Assembly: GCA_020740775.1 (NCBI GenBank)
Contig: JAHEWK010000048.1
Coordinates: forward strand, 1 to 64,000
Length of the DNA: 64,000 bases
Origin: Ilyonectria destructans
Lineage: Eukaryota; Ascomycota; Sordariomycetes; Hypocreales; Nectriaceae
Direction of reading: 5' to 3'
Each line of letters begins with the position of its first letter. Within the stretch, counting starts at the first letter, position 1. The translations under genes were made by a program, and so were the position numbers. This document shows positions 11,506 through 21,665 of the stretch, piece after piece. Below the pieces are notes generated by a model. It had not been told where the DNA came from. It saw only the letters and a program-made list of their open reading frames with translations, and searched no databases.

Positions 11506-13860
11506 ATGTCGGACCATCTTCAAGAGATCGAGCGGCTCCAGCGCGAGAACGAGGAGCTCAGACGCGAGAAGGAAGCAGAGCGACGCGAGAAAGAGGAGGC
11601 AAAGGCACGAGAGGAGGCAGAGCGACGCGAGAAGGAGGAAGCAAAGGCACGAGAGGAGCAAGCAAAGGCACGAGAGGAGGCAGAGCGACGCAAGAACCAG
11701 AAGACCACACTGGAAGAATACCTATACAACTGCCACTTCCACCTCTACAAGAAACTCGCCCTCGCCGACAAATCCAAGTCATCGACGGGATTCACGAAGG
11801 TCGAGGATAAGTACTATCCTAAGTGGCTTCGTCCCTGGACCAGCTTCACGAACACCCAGCGACATCACTTTGAAGCAATCAGGAGGGTCTGTGGGAAGAG
11901 GCGGCTCTTCCATCAAGAGAGTACGACCAGAGATCTAGGAACGACGATCCACCGCAAACGGGCAGGCAACGAGAATGCCGTCGATCACTTTGAGAAGCTT
12001 GCTGTGGAAGATCCTGTTTGGGAAATTCTGCGTCCCGTCTGGGACGAAGAGGAGCTGTGCAAGGAATATCAGTGTATGGGGCTACGATTCAGCAACAACA
12101 TCCGGGATTTCGCGCCACCGAGCGATGGTAATCTGGTTGGGGAGGAGGACCTGAGCGAGGAAAGGCCGGAGCGACGGCGGCGGACCGGACCGAACAAGCG
12201 AGTGGCGTCCGAGCAGAGAGTCAAGCATCCGCCGTCGAAACCTGACGGAGCTGGTGTCCGTACACGCTTGGGCGGAGACGAGAGCCTAGCGTTCGTCTAT
12301 GACTACAAGGCAGCCCACAAGGTTGCGTTGGAGTGCCTGAAGCCGGCCGTTGCGAAGGAGACGCTGTTTATGGATGTAATGGAGCGGATCAACAGCAACA
12401 AGTCTCTGAGCGATGCCGAGCTACGGGGACAAGACAGGGCGGAAGAATTGGTTGCCATGGCGCTGACGCAGGTCTTCGACTACATGGTAAGGTATGAGGT
12501 TGCATATGGCTACATTGCTGCCGGCGAGTCTTTATTATTCCTTCATATCGACCGAGCCGACCCGCAGACGCTGTATTGTCACCCGTGCGTGCCGGATGAG
12601 GACGTGGGCGAAGCGTCAGACGGGGATTGGGCCGGCGATAAGGTGTCCTATACGGCAGCGACTCAGCTGGCTAGCTTTTGCCTATTGAGTCTCCGATCTG
12701 AAGCTCTCAAAGGAGCTTCACTCGATGCGGCGTCGCGGAAGGCTGAGGCAGCACTGAAGAAGTGGAGGGAGCCGTACGACGATGCGGCGCGTCTTCTAGG
12801 GGCGGAGGATACGGACCCACCCTCGGCGTCGTCGTCGCAAGCAACGGAAGGCTCGGAGTTCATGTCTAGCGCGGTCCCGGCCAGCCGAGAGGTCTCGTTG
12901 CGGTCAAGACCGTCCTGCAGGTCCACGGCAGTGCTTCGTAGAGACGAGGCGGACGAAGAAGACGACGGGCCGGACGGCGATCTATCCCGATCTTGGGCAA
13001 GGACGGACGTCAGCAAACGGAAAGAAGGCCCCTCGAGCGGCAGCTCCGAGGGGGGAGAGGAGGAGGATGATGCCGAGATGTCCGAGTCGGCACCTGCCAA
13101 GCAATACTGCACGCAGGCCTGCCTGTTGGGCCTCAAGAGAGGCTTGGATCTTGACAGCAACTGCCCCAACGTGCTCTCGCATCAGTCCGCTGAAGGTGGC
13201 ACCCGGCACCCTATCGACGCCGATGAGTTCGCCCGCCTCGTGGGCGAGCGGCTCCGCAAGAACCCGTATCGAGACTGCGAGGCGTTGGACGGCTGGGGCA
13301 AGATGGGAGCGACAGGCGTCCTCTTCAAGCTGGAGCTGGCGCCGTACGGGTACACGTTTGTCGGCAAGGGAACGCTGTGGCCGCATCCCCGCCACCTGGA
13401 GCACGAGAGCCGTATCTACGCGCGGCTCGACAGGATCCAGGGCGAGGTGGTACCGGTGCACCTGGGACTCGCGCGGCTAGACCGGGGCTACATACTCCCT
13501 GGCGGGGCTAGGGTCTTCCACATGATGCTGATGTCGTGGTGCGGGGAGACGATGACGGACACGGTGGCCGCGGGCGCTGGCGCTGGCGCGGCGGACCTAG
13601 CGGCGGAAGTGCGGCGTTCGTCGCAGGCCGTGTGGGCCGAGGGTGTCGACCACGGCGACGAGCGCGACGCCAATCGGCTTTGGAACGGCGAGCGCCGCCG
13701 CGTCATGCTCATCGACTTCGACCGCGCCACCCTTCGTCCAAACCTGAAACACAACCAGCTTGTCAAGGTATCCGGGAAGAAGAGGAAACTGCAGGGAGAT
13801 GAATTTGGGAGTTACAACCGGAAACGTGATTTCCGACAATATCACCTGCAGTCAGTGTAG
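11506..13860 (+). CDS. kinase-like protein with N-terminal charged coiled coil
   Basis: A single exon of 784 aa starts at ATG 11506. Residues about 1-65 are an almost pure Glu/Arg/Lys helix built from near-identical units (AKAREEAERREKEE), expected to form a coiled coil. The middle is less ordered and contains acidic Ser-rich stretches (about 440-530). From about residue 533 (YCTQACLLGL) to 745 it resembles the C-terminal kinase-like domain common in expanded fungal gene families. It has a conserved HGD...N catalytic-loop-like motif (about 714-722) and LIDFD (about 734-738) where kinases have DFG. The frame has no internal stops, in contrast to its neighbours. Substrate and role are unknown. 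It could be a host accessory gene or a gene carried with mobile DNA. Confidence 0.75.
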   Translation: MSDHLQEIERLQRENEELRREKEAERREKEEAKAREEAERREKEEAKAREEQAKAREEAERRKNQKTTLEEYLYNCHFHLYKKLALADKSKSSTGFTKVEDKYYPKWLRPWTSFTNTQRHHFEAIRRVCGKRRLFHQESTTRDLGTTIHRKRAGNENAVDHFEKLAVEDPVWEILRPVWDEEELCKEYQCMGLRFSNNIRDFAPPSDGNLVGEEDLSEERPERRRRTGPNKRVASEQRVKHPPSKPDGAGVRTRLGGDESLAFVYDYKAAHKVALECLKPAVAKETLFMDVMERINSNKSLSDAELRGQDRAEELVAMALTQVFDYMVRYEVAYGYIAAGESLLFLHIDRADPQTLYCHPCVPDEDVGEASDGDWAGDKVSYTAATQLASFCLLSLRSEALKGASLDAASRKAEAALKKWREPYDDAARLLGAEDTDPPSASSSQATEGSEFMSSAVPASREVSLRSRPSCRSTAVLRRDEADEEDDGPDGDLSRSWARTDVSKRKEGPSSGSSEGGEEEDDAEMSESAPAKQYCTQACLLGLKRGLDLDSNCPNVLSHQSAEGGTRHPIDADEFARLVGERLRKNPYRDCEALDGWGKMGATGVLFKLELAPYGYTFVGKGTLWPHPRHLEHESRIYARLDRIQGEVVPVHLGLARLDRGYILPGGARVFHMMLMSWCGETMTDTVAAGAGAGAADLAAEVRRSSQAVWAEGVDHGDERDANRLWNGERRRVMLIDFDRATLRPNLKHNQLVKVSGKKRKLQGDEFGSYNRKRDFRQYHLQSV
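11560..11695 (+). repeat. in-frame tandem coding repeat (E/R/K units)
   Basis: Units of about 42 and 21 bp encoding R-E-K-E-E-A-K-A-R-E-E-A-E-R recur head to tail inside the coiled-coil part of the kinase-like gene. Such arrays change copy number by slippage. Confidence 0.7.
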
Positions 13861-14047
13861 CAGCCATTGCTCTATTTTTGTTCCTCTTTTTCAACATTAT
13901 GGGGCATGAAACGGTCTGGACCCCCCCGAGCAGGTTACCGAGATGAAGGTTGCGAGAACTAGACCTGGGTATCGTGATTGTACATGCTGTCTACGTTACT
14001 TTGCGGCGCTGGTAACCCTACCGAAGCAAAGAATTCTAGAACATAGT

Positions 14048-14431
14048 TTATTCTAACTTAGTGGCCGCCACTGCGGCAAGAACGGCATCTATCAGTGCGG
14101 GAATGGCGATGTTTAGTTGGTGCGCGATCGCCCGAAGGTAGATATCAAAGTTTCTAGCCCAGAATTTGAACAGCTTGGACTTAAAATGGCGATTCCCCTG
14201 GATTAGGGATATATCCCGGAACATGGAGGCCATGGCAATGTACATTGCAATCATCCAGCCAGCGTTGTTGCTGTGCGTGTGCGAGTTGGCACTGAGCATC
14301 CCATCGCTCTCTAGAGCCGCCAGCGCTGCGAGCACCATTCTGGCAATCTGAGACGCGGTCTCGCTTATCATCTGGCCGTCGTCGGCCATAAACATGAGGC
14401 TACCGTCGCCCACCCTCACGAAAATAGCCAT
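14048..14431 (-). CDS. hypothetical protein, 127 aa, starting at the edge of a TIR element
   Basis: The open frame from ATG 14431 to TAG just after residue E127 encodes an alanine/methionine-rich, mostly helical protein with a possible amphipathic or membrane-associated central segment (WMIAMYIAMASMF). I do not recognise it. Its ATG lies two bases from the left end of the TIR element at 14433, so any promoter would have to be inside that element. It may be a truncated reading frame rather than a gene. Confidence 0.3.
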   Translation of the reverse strand: MAIFVRVGDGSLMFMADDGQMISETASQIARMVLAALAALESDGMLSANSHTHSNNAGWMIAMYIAMASMFRDISLIQGNRHFKSKLFKFWARNFDIYLRAIAHQLNIAIPALIDAVLAAVAATKLE

Positions 14432-14432
14432 G

Positions 14433-14973
14433 CAGTGTGGCTAACAATCAGTCAAGCTCAATTCCAGCCCTCAAACTTGGTTGATTGAACGCTATCTCAG
14501 CTCGATTGAAGCTTGACTTGACCATATAGCCACCTCGATTGACAACTTGTCAAGCACTTGATGTACTATACCTAATCGGGTAATATGTATAGATTATATT
14601 GTAGAAGATATCATAGATGAGTTTTGACTGGTTGATAGCCGTTTGGGTCCCAGAACGCGTGTAGGGGCATAATAACGCGTCGATCCGACGCGTTGTTGCG
14701 GGTTTTAGATGTGTGCCCTGGGTCGGTTGATGGGTGGGTCCAAGTCGATTTCGTCCCACAAGTCCCACGTGGCACTCGTGCTCTTGACTTAACCTAGAGT
14801 TTGTGTGATTTCGTGAAATGTCCAATGATGAACGTCAAGTACTTGACAGCTTGACACTCATTGAACTTGATTGATTGAATGGCAGCTTCAAACTCGACTT
14901 GAGAACTTGACTTGACGAGCGGTCGAGCTTGATTGAGACTTGTCAAGTTTGAACCTGATTGTTAGCCACACTG
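14433..14973. mobile_element. 541-bp non-autonomous TIR element (hAT-like MITE)
   Basis: Perfect 19-bp terminal inverted repeats beginning CAGTGTGGCTAAC lie at 14433-14451 and 14955-14973. Both ends carry many subterminal TTGAC/CTTGA words, the layout of hAT-type MITEs. No transposase is inside. The flanking 8-mers (TAGCCATG and GAAGCAGA) do not match, so either the copy has lost its duplication or one flank was rearranged. A 9-bp inverted pair around AACGCGTCG lies near its centre. Confidence 0.75.
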
Positions 14974-15148
14974 GAAGCAGAAGCTCATATCGTTCCAGCA
15001 CAGCAACGGTTTTGGAGGAGAGCGATCAAGATGTGGACGGATATCCACACATTGCCTGACACCAACTCGCTTCGCAGGTTGACGTCCCGCATACGAGCAT
15101 TCAGAAAGTCATATCGGTCACCACTCTACGAGGTGGCAACAACGCTTA
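14974..15148 (+). pseudogene. LINE ORF2 C-terminal fragment
   Basis: The plus-strand frame encodes a stretch resembling the region after the RT domain of fungal Tad/I-like LINE ORF2 proteins (AQQRFWRRAIKMW, LPDTN). It is cut on the left by the TIR element at 14433-14973 and on the right by the pogo-like element at 15149. Only about 58 codons remain. Confidence 0.5.
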
Positions 15149-15210
15149 AGTCCCTAGGGGGGGTTATGGTTCACCCCTGGTTCTGGTTCGCCCCCCTGCG
15201 CGTAATCCTT

Positions 15211-15232
15211 GCCAACGCGTCGACGCGTTGGC
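15211..15232. repeat. 22-bp perfect palindrome in the pogo-like 5' end
   Basis: GCCAACGCGTC followed by its exact reverse complement. It lies 60 bp inside the left terminus, where transposase-binding subterminal sites are expected. Confidence 0.7.
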
Positions 15233-15411
15233 TACCTATTTCCCTTCGTCAACTATCACAACTTCGATCAATCAAACTGCTTTTTCGTGTTTTAGACTGC
15301 CAGGGAGCCGTTATGTCTCGTAATACTACCGCCGATATAGATAACGCCATCTAAGATATCCTCCATGGCGAAACCATCCGGACGTCGGCCAAGATCCACC
15401 GTATACCTAAC

Positions 15412-15824
15412 CAGGCTTTCTATCCATACTCCATACTCCATACAGGCCCGTATGGAATATGGAATATGGAATGCACCTCGTATGGAAGCTTATTCCATAC
15501 GTATGGAATACAAAAAAATGACGTCATCTCTCAAACTGCCACTATCGTAAAGAAACAGGTTTAGGAGCTCTGCAATTCAGTAATTATACAGTGATTTGCC
15601 TGCTGTCGGCTGCAGACAGAGCTGAGATTGAAGTATGAACCAGCATAAACGATGGGTTTGGGATCGCTCTGAAACAGACTGCAATAGCGGGGATAATATT
15701 TTCCGGAATAATCCATTATTCCATACGTATGGAATACGGACGGCCCGTATGGAATATGGAGTATGGAGTATGGAATATTCCATACTCCATCACTTATTCC
15801 ATACGAGTATGGATAGAAAGCCTG
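15412..15824. mobile_element. 413-bp hAT-like MITE with 8-bp target duplication
   Basis: Perfect 19-bp terminal inverted repeats begin CAGGCTTTCTATCC (15412-15430 and 15806-15824). They are flanked by the identical 8-mer TACCTAAC at 15404-15411 and 15825-15832, the hAT target-site duplication. The interior is packed with TATGGA/TCCATA words and holds two copies of the 18-bp palindrome ATTCCATACGTATGGAAT. It has no coding capacity and interrupts the 5' end of the pogo-like transposase. Confidence 0.92.
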
Positions 15825-15832
15825 TACCTAAC

Positions 15833-16400
15833 CAATGTGACAGGCGGTTAGGGTCACTTGGGCTAGCTGGTCGCTAGCGGGGATGTCCCTAGGGTGGTCC
15901 GGATGAGGTTAAAAGGAGAGGTCAGGGCATTCACAAGGGAGGAGGATCGCTTTTTCTTTTCATCAGAGATTCTTGCTAGAAGTCAGAGAGGCCGGAAGGG
16001 CTCGAGGCAGCTAGGGAGTCTATTAAATTGTTGCCTTTATTTTTGAGAGATTTATTTGAGTCTATTTTGACGGTCGCTACAAATCTTGTCCAAACTCTGT
16101 CTTCCACCTCCCCTAGATATCGGCCTGCCGCAGGCCCTACTGATGCCTTGCCAGCGAACTTTCCTGCGACCGACCCGATATTCCATCTCATTAGATGCTT
16201 CTCTATCAGGAGACATAAGCCTCAGATCAATCCGACCTCATACGCGTAGTCTGGTGCAGCTTCGGGCTGACCATCCAAGACGCCTGTGTGACGATATTCT
16301 GTGCATCTCCCCTAGGGTAAGTTAATGAGTTGGGTGTTGTTCCTGTCCCTTTCTGCTGCTAAACCAAACACTTCATCACTGGCTTCTTGGCCGACAACCA
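15833..16400. other. unexplained insert within the pogo-like transposase
   Basis: The transposase start (ATG near 15313) and its HTH region (from about 16407) should be separated by only a few dozen codons. After the MITE is removed, roughly 570 bp of other sequence remain. I see no clear terminal repeats or domain in it; it may be a further, degraded insertion. Confidence 0.4.
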
Positions 16401-16972
16401 CACTCTGTGGCACACCAAAACCAACAGCGACTTTCTACAGTGCAAGAAGAAGACTTTGTTAGGTGGATTCTAATTCAAGAAGGCCTTGGTTACGCGCCTT
16501 CGCATGCCCAAGTTCGTTCTGTGGCTTCGGCGATCTTACGAGCTCAAGGAGACCACCAAGCTCTTGGAAAGAAGTGGACTAGTGGCTTCGTCAAGTGCCA
16601 TTCGACTACCAATACTAAGATAGGTTGCAAGACTGCTTGGAATTGAGTTGACGCGATATATCCCGCTAATATCAACAAGTTGTCCGAGCTTTGCGATACT
16701 GTCAGCTGGATCCCCCCCAACGGCGATACAACGTGGATGAAACAGGCATTATGGAAGGCTTGGGTGTTAACGGTTTGGTTATTGGTAGTTCAGAGAAGCC
16801 TCCCGGCCAGACACGTGTTAAAGAGGGCAGCAGTCGCACCTGGGCCTCGTTTATCGAGTGTATATCAGCGACTGGTAAGGTCTTAGACCCCCTCATCATC
16901 TTCAAGGGGGCCTCTGTTCAAGATCAGTGGTTCAGTGACCAACTACTTGAAAATATCCTAATTGGCATACTA

Positions 16973-18379
16973 AAGTGGGGTCCCAAAAGTCCTCGGACAC
17001 CCCTCTTACACCACAACCCTGACAGGAACACACAGAATAAAGATACCAATTCTACAGGCTACAGACTAGCTACAATAAAAGTAACTACATTTTTAGATTC
17101 CTCAGAGGCGTGGCTTTAATATTTTGTATACCAACCCCTAGCTTTACGGCAAGCCTCGACCCTCCGGGGCATTAACTCCATTAGGCCCCGAATGAAGTCC
17201 TGAGGGATAGCTTCCCACGTTGCTTCTAAGCACACTTTAAATTTAGCGATATCGGCTGCGTTTTTCTTCAATTTAGCAACCCAAGGGAATTTTCTATAGA
17301 GGTCTCTCTTTAGTCTGGCTCAGACATGCTCAATGGGGTTCAAATCAGGACTGTGAGGAGGCCAGTCGATAAGAGAGATCCCATGTTCAAGAAGAAATGC
17401 CATAGTTGCCTTTGATATGTGGATTTTAGCATTATCCTGCTGGAAATGCCGGGTACCATTATAATCAGGAAGAAGCCCAGAAGTTAGAGCTTCCATATAG
17501 CTCTTTGACGTATATCCATTACGCTTAGAGGTTGCATCTCGGATCATAATAACAAGCTTACTTCGGCCCTCCTTGCAAATCGCACCCCACACCATAATGA
17601 TCACATCACCCTTGCCATGAGACTTCGTATTGACAAATTTTGGATCATAGGCCTCGTGAGTGAACCTCCAGACCCAGATATTTGGCGCGGCGCTGCCATT
17701 TTGAGCAGAACATTCATCAGAGCAGATAATCTAGAGAGGGTGGTTAGCACGTACAGGAGCCGACGAGGGCATCTCAAACACTCTGCCATACCTCGCTCAA
17801 TTCTTCTTCCCTGTTCGCCCAGTCACGCGCAAATTGAAGCCGCTGAGCTGCATCTTCTTTCCGTAAAAAGATCCTCTTTCTAGCACGCCATTTACGCAAG
17901 CTGGCCTCATTCAAACCCCGCCGGACAGTCGTGGCGCTCACCTGGAGACTCAGGTCATCTAATAGGTCTTTCCTTGAGACACCTTCATCCTGTCGCACAG
18001 CGTGAACAATAGCCCTTTTCGCCCGAGGCGTCAGACTTGGGGGACGCCCGGACTGGGGCTTAGGATCGATTGATCCGGTTGTCTCAAGCCGTTGAAGCAG
18101 ACTGCTGATTGTGGATGTCGACACGCCAAAACGCGTCGCAACCACACTTCTTGCTTCTCCAGCTTGTACGGCCGCAATAATAGCCGCACGAAGCTCTGGG
18201 CTAGTTCGTTGGCGTCCTTGGCGATTTCCGGATATTATGGTCCCAAAAGACCGTAAATTAGATGACATGATAAAAAGTTGTAGATTGTTGAAGATGAAGG
18301 AGCAGAAATCGCGGTTCTGATCCTTGACGCGGAGCGCGAGAAATGCGCGTGGTGTCCGAGGACTTTTGGGACCCCACTT
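16973..18379 (-). mobile_element. Tc1-like DD34E DNA transposon
   Basis: Inverted repeats of about 28 bp beginning AAGTGGGGTCCCAAAAGTCC lie at both ends and are flanked by TA (16971-16972, 18380-18381). The element is 1407 bp, a typical Tc1/mariner length. It inserted into the transposase of the pogo-like element and carries its own transposase on the minus strand. Confidence 0.93.
17116..18268 (-). pseudogene. Tc1-like DD34E transposase with one nonsense codon
   Basis: Exon 1 is 18268-17792 and exon 2 is 17730-17116, joined by a 61-bp GT-AG intron (17791-17731) with a GCTAAC branch site. The spliced protein is about 363 residues. The N-terminus carries paired HTH motifs (GVSTSTISSLLQR and SLQVSATTVRRGL), followed by catalytic residues in CSDEC, QQDNA and PIEHV. 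There are 34 residues between the second Asp and the Glu, i.e. DD34E. One TGA at 17320-17322 replaces the tryptophan normally found right after IEHV/L (TGG to TGA). Apart from that it is intact, so inactivation looks recent. Confidence 0.88.
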
Positions 18380-19682
18380 TACCTACACTGTCAATGAATG
18401 GACAAGCAACGATAGTGCGCTTGAGTGGCTTGAGAAAGCTTTTTGCCACAGGCAGCCTTAGAGGACCTCTCTGCAGCAAGACTACTTATTGTCGACGCCC
18501 ATAGTTCGCACACTACGGAGGATTTCATGACGACTTGCTTCCTGAATAACGTCTATATATTATTCTTGCCAGCTCACACTTCTGACGTTACAAAGCCTTT
18601 CGGTCTGGGCTGTTTTTCCACTTTGATGACAGAGTCAAGGAAACTCGTCAGCTGCTGGATGGCTCTCACGCACTTAAACTGTGTTGGCAAAGTCAAATTT
18701 CTTAATCTCTGCACAAAAGCTCGAGAAAAAGGATTACAGAAACTAATATCGAAGCTGGCTGGCGGGCAACGGGTCTATTCCCCAGGAACCCATATAAAAC
18801 TTTGTCTTCACGCTGGGTAATATACCCACAAGACCAGACACCTACACCCCAGTCGCACAGCAATATCTCCACCCCAACGAAGAGCCAAGACGTCGTGAAA
18901 GTCTTAGTTAGCAAGGCAAGAACCCCAGGATCGAGATTAGTCATTCGCAAGATTGATAGTTCGTTTGATAAGCGCACCACACAGCTTGCAGTAAATGATC
19001 GTGAGATCGCTCGCTTACATGCACAGTTGGAACAGACCAATCCACGAAAACGTCGAAGAGTGCAACCAAATCCAGACGATACTTTCATAAGCCTTTCCAA
19101 AGTAGCTGCACAACGCAACCAAGAGCCGACCCAACATACAATTGAAGCTAGGGCGCAAGAGGATACAACTGTAGTTCGAAGTGAAGAGGTAGATAGTAGC
19201 ACCGATGAGCAGCCATCTCTAGTGCGTCCCAGGAGGTCAATTAGGCGTGCACAGCAATACAGGACTCCTTCGGATGAAGAGAGTAATTAAACAATTCAAA
19301 TGGTATTTTTATTGTATTTTTTTAGCTATTAAATTGACGTAGTTGTGACAATATATGTGGTTGTGCTAGTGTTTTGATGGGGTGAACCAGAACCGGGGGT
19401 GAACCAGAACCCCCCCTAGGGACTTATACTGTCGAGCTCCTTGGTTTATGTTTTTGACCTTAAAATTTAAATTTAAATATTTCTAGATATAGCTTTTTTT
19501 CCGCAATATAATATAACGCGTCAAAGTTAACATCAAAATTAGGACCGTTAGTCAAGGAATAAACGTATTGTAACCGATCCTCTTGCCCCTCCCATATCTT
19601 CGCCTCTTCGCGTTTTTGCAGTTTTCAAGGCCGCTCACTTGAAGCAGCAGATAGTATCGTATAGAGTGCAAAATTTGAACTT

Positions 19683-20387
19683 TTATGGATGCAACGTAGC
19701 GTGGCGCCTAACCCTTTCCCAACATTTCTTATATACAGCGACGGCATGATAGAACCCTCCTGGAGATATGTGGAGGGTCGGCTCGGAGAGGAGTGAATTC
19801 CCGTTGCCGTCACCCGCCCAGCCCTTGGACTCCATGGTATGTCTCGAGGAAACCGATCGTGCGGCATCCCAACCGACGCTTAGTTGGGGACGAACGTCGG
19901 GGGATCGTATCTGCTCCTCAAGCGGACTTTCGTGCTGCATGGGACTAACCGACTCGAGGAAGGGGACGAGGAGGGAGTCGTTCATGAGGTCGTAGATAAT
20001 TCGGCGAGACTTATCAAGTTCGGAAGGGTGAAGGGGTTGAGGTCCACACAGGAGATTCAAGAGGTGATCTCGCTCTCGACCAGAGATATTGACTTGCCGC
20101 GGTCCACAAGGAGCGATGTAGATTCGTATCAGCTTTTGCCATAACGAGTTTATACGATCAGTGCTATCACGCGACATAGGGCTCTCGGCAACTAGCTGGT
20201 TATAGAAGGAAGCATAGTTTTCGGCGTCCAGGGTGAACTCGAGAGTCTCCCTGCAGTGGTGTTGGGAGAGATGAGCCATGAAGGCGCGTAGAGTCCATGG
20301 CGGCGAAGAGACATCCAAGAGGATCTCGCTGAGGGTAGGACGTCGTGGGCCTGTCGTGTCCATTTCAATAACGTTAGGAGTAAACAT
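19683..20387 (-). CDS. RGS-domain protein (RgsA-like)
   Basis: An open frame of 234 aa starts at ATG 20387 (a second in-frame ATG follows 8 codons later). An RGS domain fills about residues 16-130 (PTLSEILLDVSSPPWTL, HHCRETLEFTLDAENY, PLHPSELDKSRRIIYDLM). RGS proteins speed GTP hydrolysis on G-alpha subunits at the membrane and dampen G-protein signalling. The short protein with the domain at the N-terminus resembles the RgsA type of aspergilli rather than FlbA, which is encoded elsewhere in this window. The C-terminal 100 residues look poorly ordered. There are no internal stops, so it is probably functional, although annotated relatives may be longer. Confidence 0.75.
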   Translation of the reverse strand: MFTPNVIEMDTTGPRRPTLSEILLDVSSPPWTLRAFMAHLSQHHCRETLEFTLDAENYASFYNQLVAESPMSRDSTDRINSLWQKLIRIYIAPCGPRQVNISGRERDHLLNLLCGPQPLHPSELDKSRRIIYDLMNDSLLVPFLESVSPMQHESPLEEQIRSPDVRPQLSVGWDAARSVSSRHTMESKGWAGDGNGNSLLSEPTLHISPGGFYHAVAVYKKCWERVRRHATLHP

Positions 20388-21665
20388 TTGATGGAGAGTC
20401 GCCGTTTGCGCAGTGGACCTTGGTCGTAAGTTCGTCGAAAAACAACGATATCGTAGTTAACTGGACCGTGAGGCTTGTCGAGTGCGCGAATGTGATGAAG
20501 GCGGAATGAATGTTACCGGAAGTATTTTCTGCGGCGGGTAAGCCTGGGGATCACGCATCGCCATAGAGGCTCCGTAAGATATGTCCGGGGAATACCCACG
20601 AGAGAATTTAGAGACCTCAGTTGACTGCCATTCCCGGTCTATACCCTTGCGGGTGTGACGCAAAACGCGACTCCATTTTGCCACCATCATGATGTCGTGG
20701 TTTCCATCTACGTTAGACTAGATCCGTGGATCGAAATTTCGCTGAACATCGAGTGATGGAGTATCACCTAACTGCCCATCCTACTTATCATGTATGCGTG
20801 AGCGGCGGAATCCGCCGCACGCTCTGTTCTTATGTTGTTGAGACCTGCGCCACCAGCAACACTAAATCCACAAGGTAAATGGGCGCCTAAAGAATGGATG
20901 ATGACCATTCTGACTCCAAAACTTGGCGCCAAAGCTTAGCGCCACAGGCCTGTTGGGTCATTTTACTCTCACTGTGGCCTATGCCACATCGGAGCCATAT
21001 TGTTTATGGAGGTATCTTCATCTACATTTACTGTAAGATAGTAATGAGAGAGAGTAGCGTACCATCCAGCTATGGGAACAGATGGACCTTTCTCCTCGGA
21101 ACCTCTGGTGATTGGCAGAGTAACTCATGGATGTACGTAGACATTTTTCAAATGCCTGAGGTGGTTTCGATGGCCGGGGGGCGACGTGATGATCCTAAGG
21201 AGGCATTAGAATAATACTCCATATGCTCACGTATGTATTTAGCCGTCTTGATCTAAGGGGAGCAGTCTTCAACGGATTTGATGATCCGAGGGGCGATGTT
21301 GTCTCCGGTAAGATCTAGCCGCCTAGCCTTAGCAAGGCACATAATGCCGCAGTCACAGGCGACTAAAACCATCGTAATATTGATAGTCTATAAATAAAAT
21401 GATCATGATTAGAGATAAACGAGAAAATAAAGAGCAGAGAAATTGTGCGATGTGACCCTTTAAAGAAAGTAGGGGGCGAGGGTCAGAATTCAGGACCCTC
21501 TCCCAGAACTGGCCCCAGTCAGGAGGACCAGATATGGGATCCACGATACCCCATGTCTATGGGAAGAAATGGATAGCCTACAATCGACCTCAAGACAGCG
21601 TCCTACTGCCCAAATCTGTAACAGTGTTAACACCGTCTACCCAGATTACCAAGTAAAGCACTACA
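20388..21665. other. intergenic; no supported gene
   Basis: Two small frames (minus 20457-20690 and plus 20894-21214) show no domain, signal peptide or helix pattern that I recognise. The sequence is of mixed composition with an AT-rich patch near 21360-21430. Confidence 0.5.

Larger units (their letters stand above)
15313..19290 (+). pseudogene. pogo/Fot-like DDE transposase, split by insertions
   Basis: Pieces on the plus strand assemble in order: an N-terminal segment from ATG at about 15313 (with a TAA after residue 13), a CENP-B-like HTH segment (16407-16640), the first catalytic Asp in VDETGI (about 16725), the segment to 16965 where the Tc1-like element enters, the second Asp in IVDAHSSH (about 18490), and a C-terminal charged helical tail ending at 19290. 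At the expected third Asp (PLDxG in relatives) the sequence reads PFGLG near 18593-18610, so the third catalytic residue appears lost. Stops and frameshifts also occur, so the protein cannot be functional. Confidence 0.75.
15149..19424 (+). mobile_element. pogo/Fot-like Tc1-mariner superfamily element with nested insertions
   Basis: Terminal inverted repeats beginning AGTCCCTAGGGGGGGTT lie at 15149 and, inverted, ending at 19424, each followed by GGTTCACCCC/GGTTCTGGTTC type subrepeats. TA dinucleotides flank both ends (15147-15148 and 19425-19426), the target duplication of this superfamily. The transposase on the plus strand has a CENP-B-type HTH region and a DDE_1-type core. It is interrupted by a MITE (15412-15824), unexplained DNA (15833 to about 16400) and a complete Tc1-like element (16973-18379). 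The element sits inside a LINE scrap. Confidence 0.85.

Noticed and set aside
11348..11938. 196-codon plus-strand frame in the coiled-coil region
   Set aside because: It is the out-of-phase reading of the E/R/K repeat of the kinase-like gene; its Arg/Ser-rich sequence is a by-product of that repeat.
12663..13169. Minus-strand frames inside the kinase-like gene (also 12982-13461)
   Set aside because: Antisense shadows of a GC-rich coding exon with no motifs.
14425..14981. 8-bp target duplication for the 541-bp TIR element
   Set aside because: Flanking octamers TAGCCATG and GAAGCAGA differ, so no duplication is claimed.
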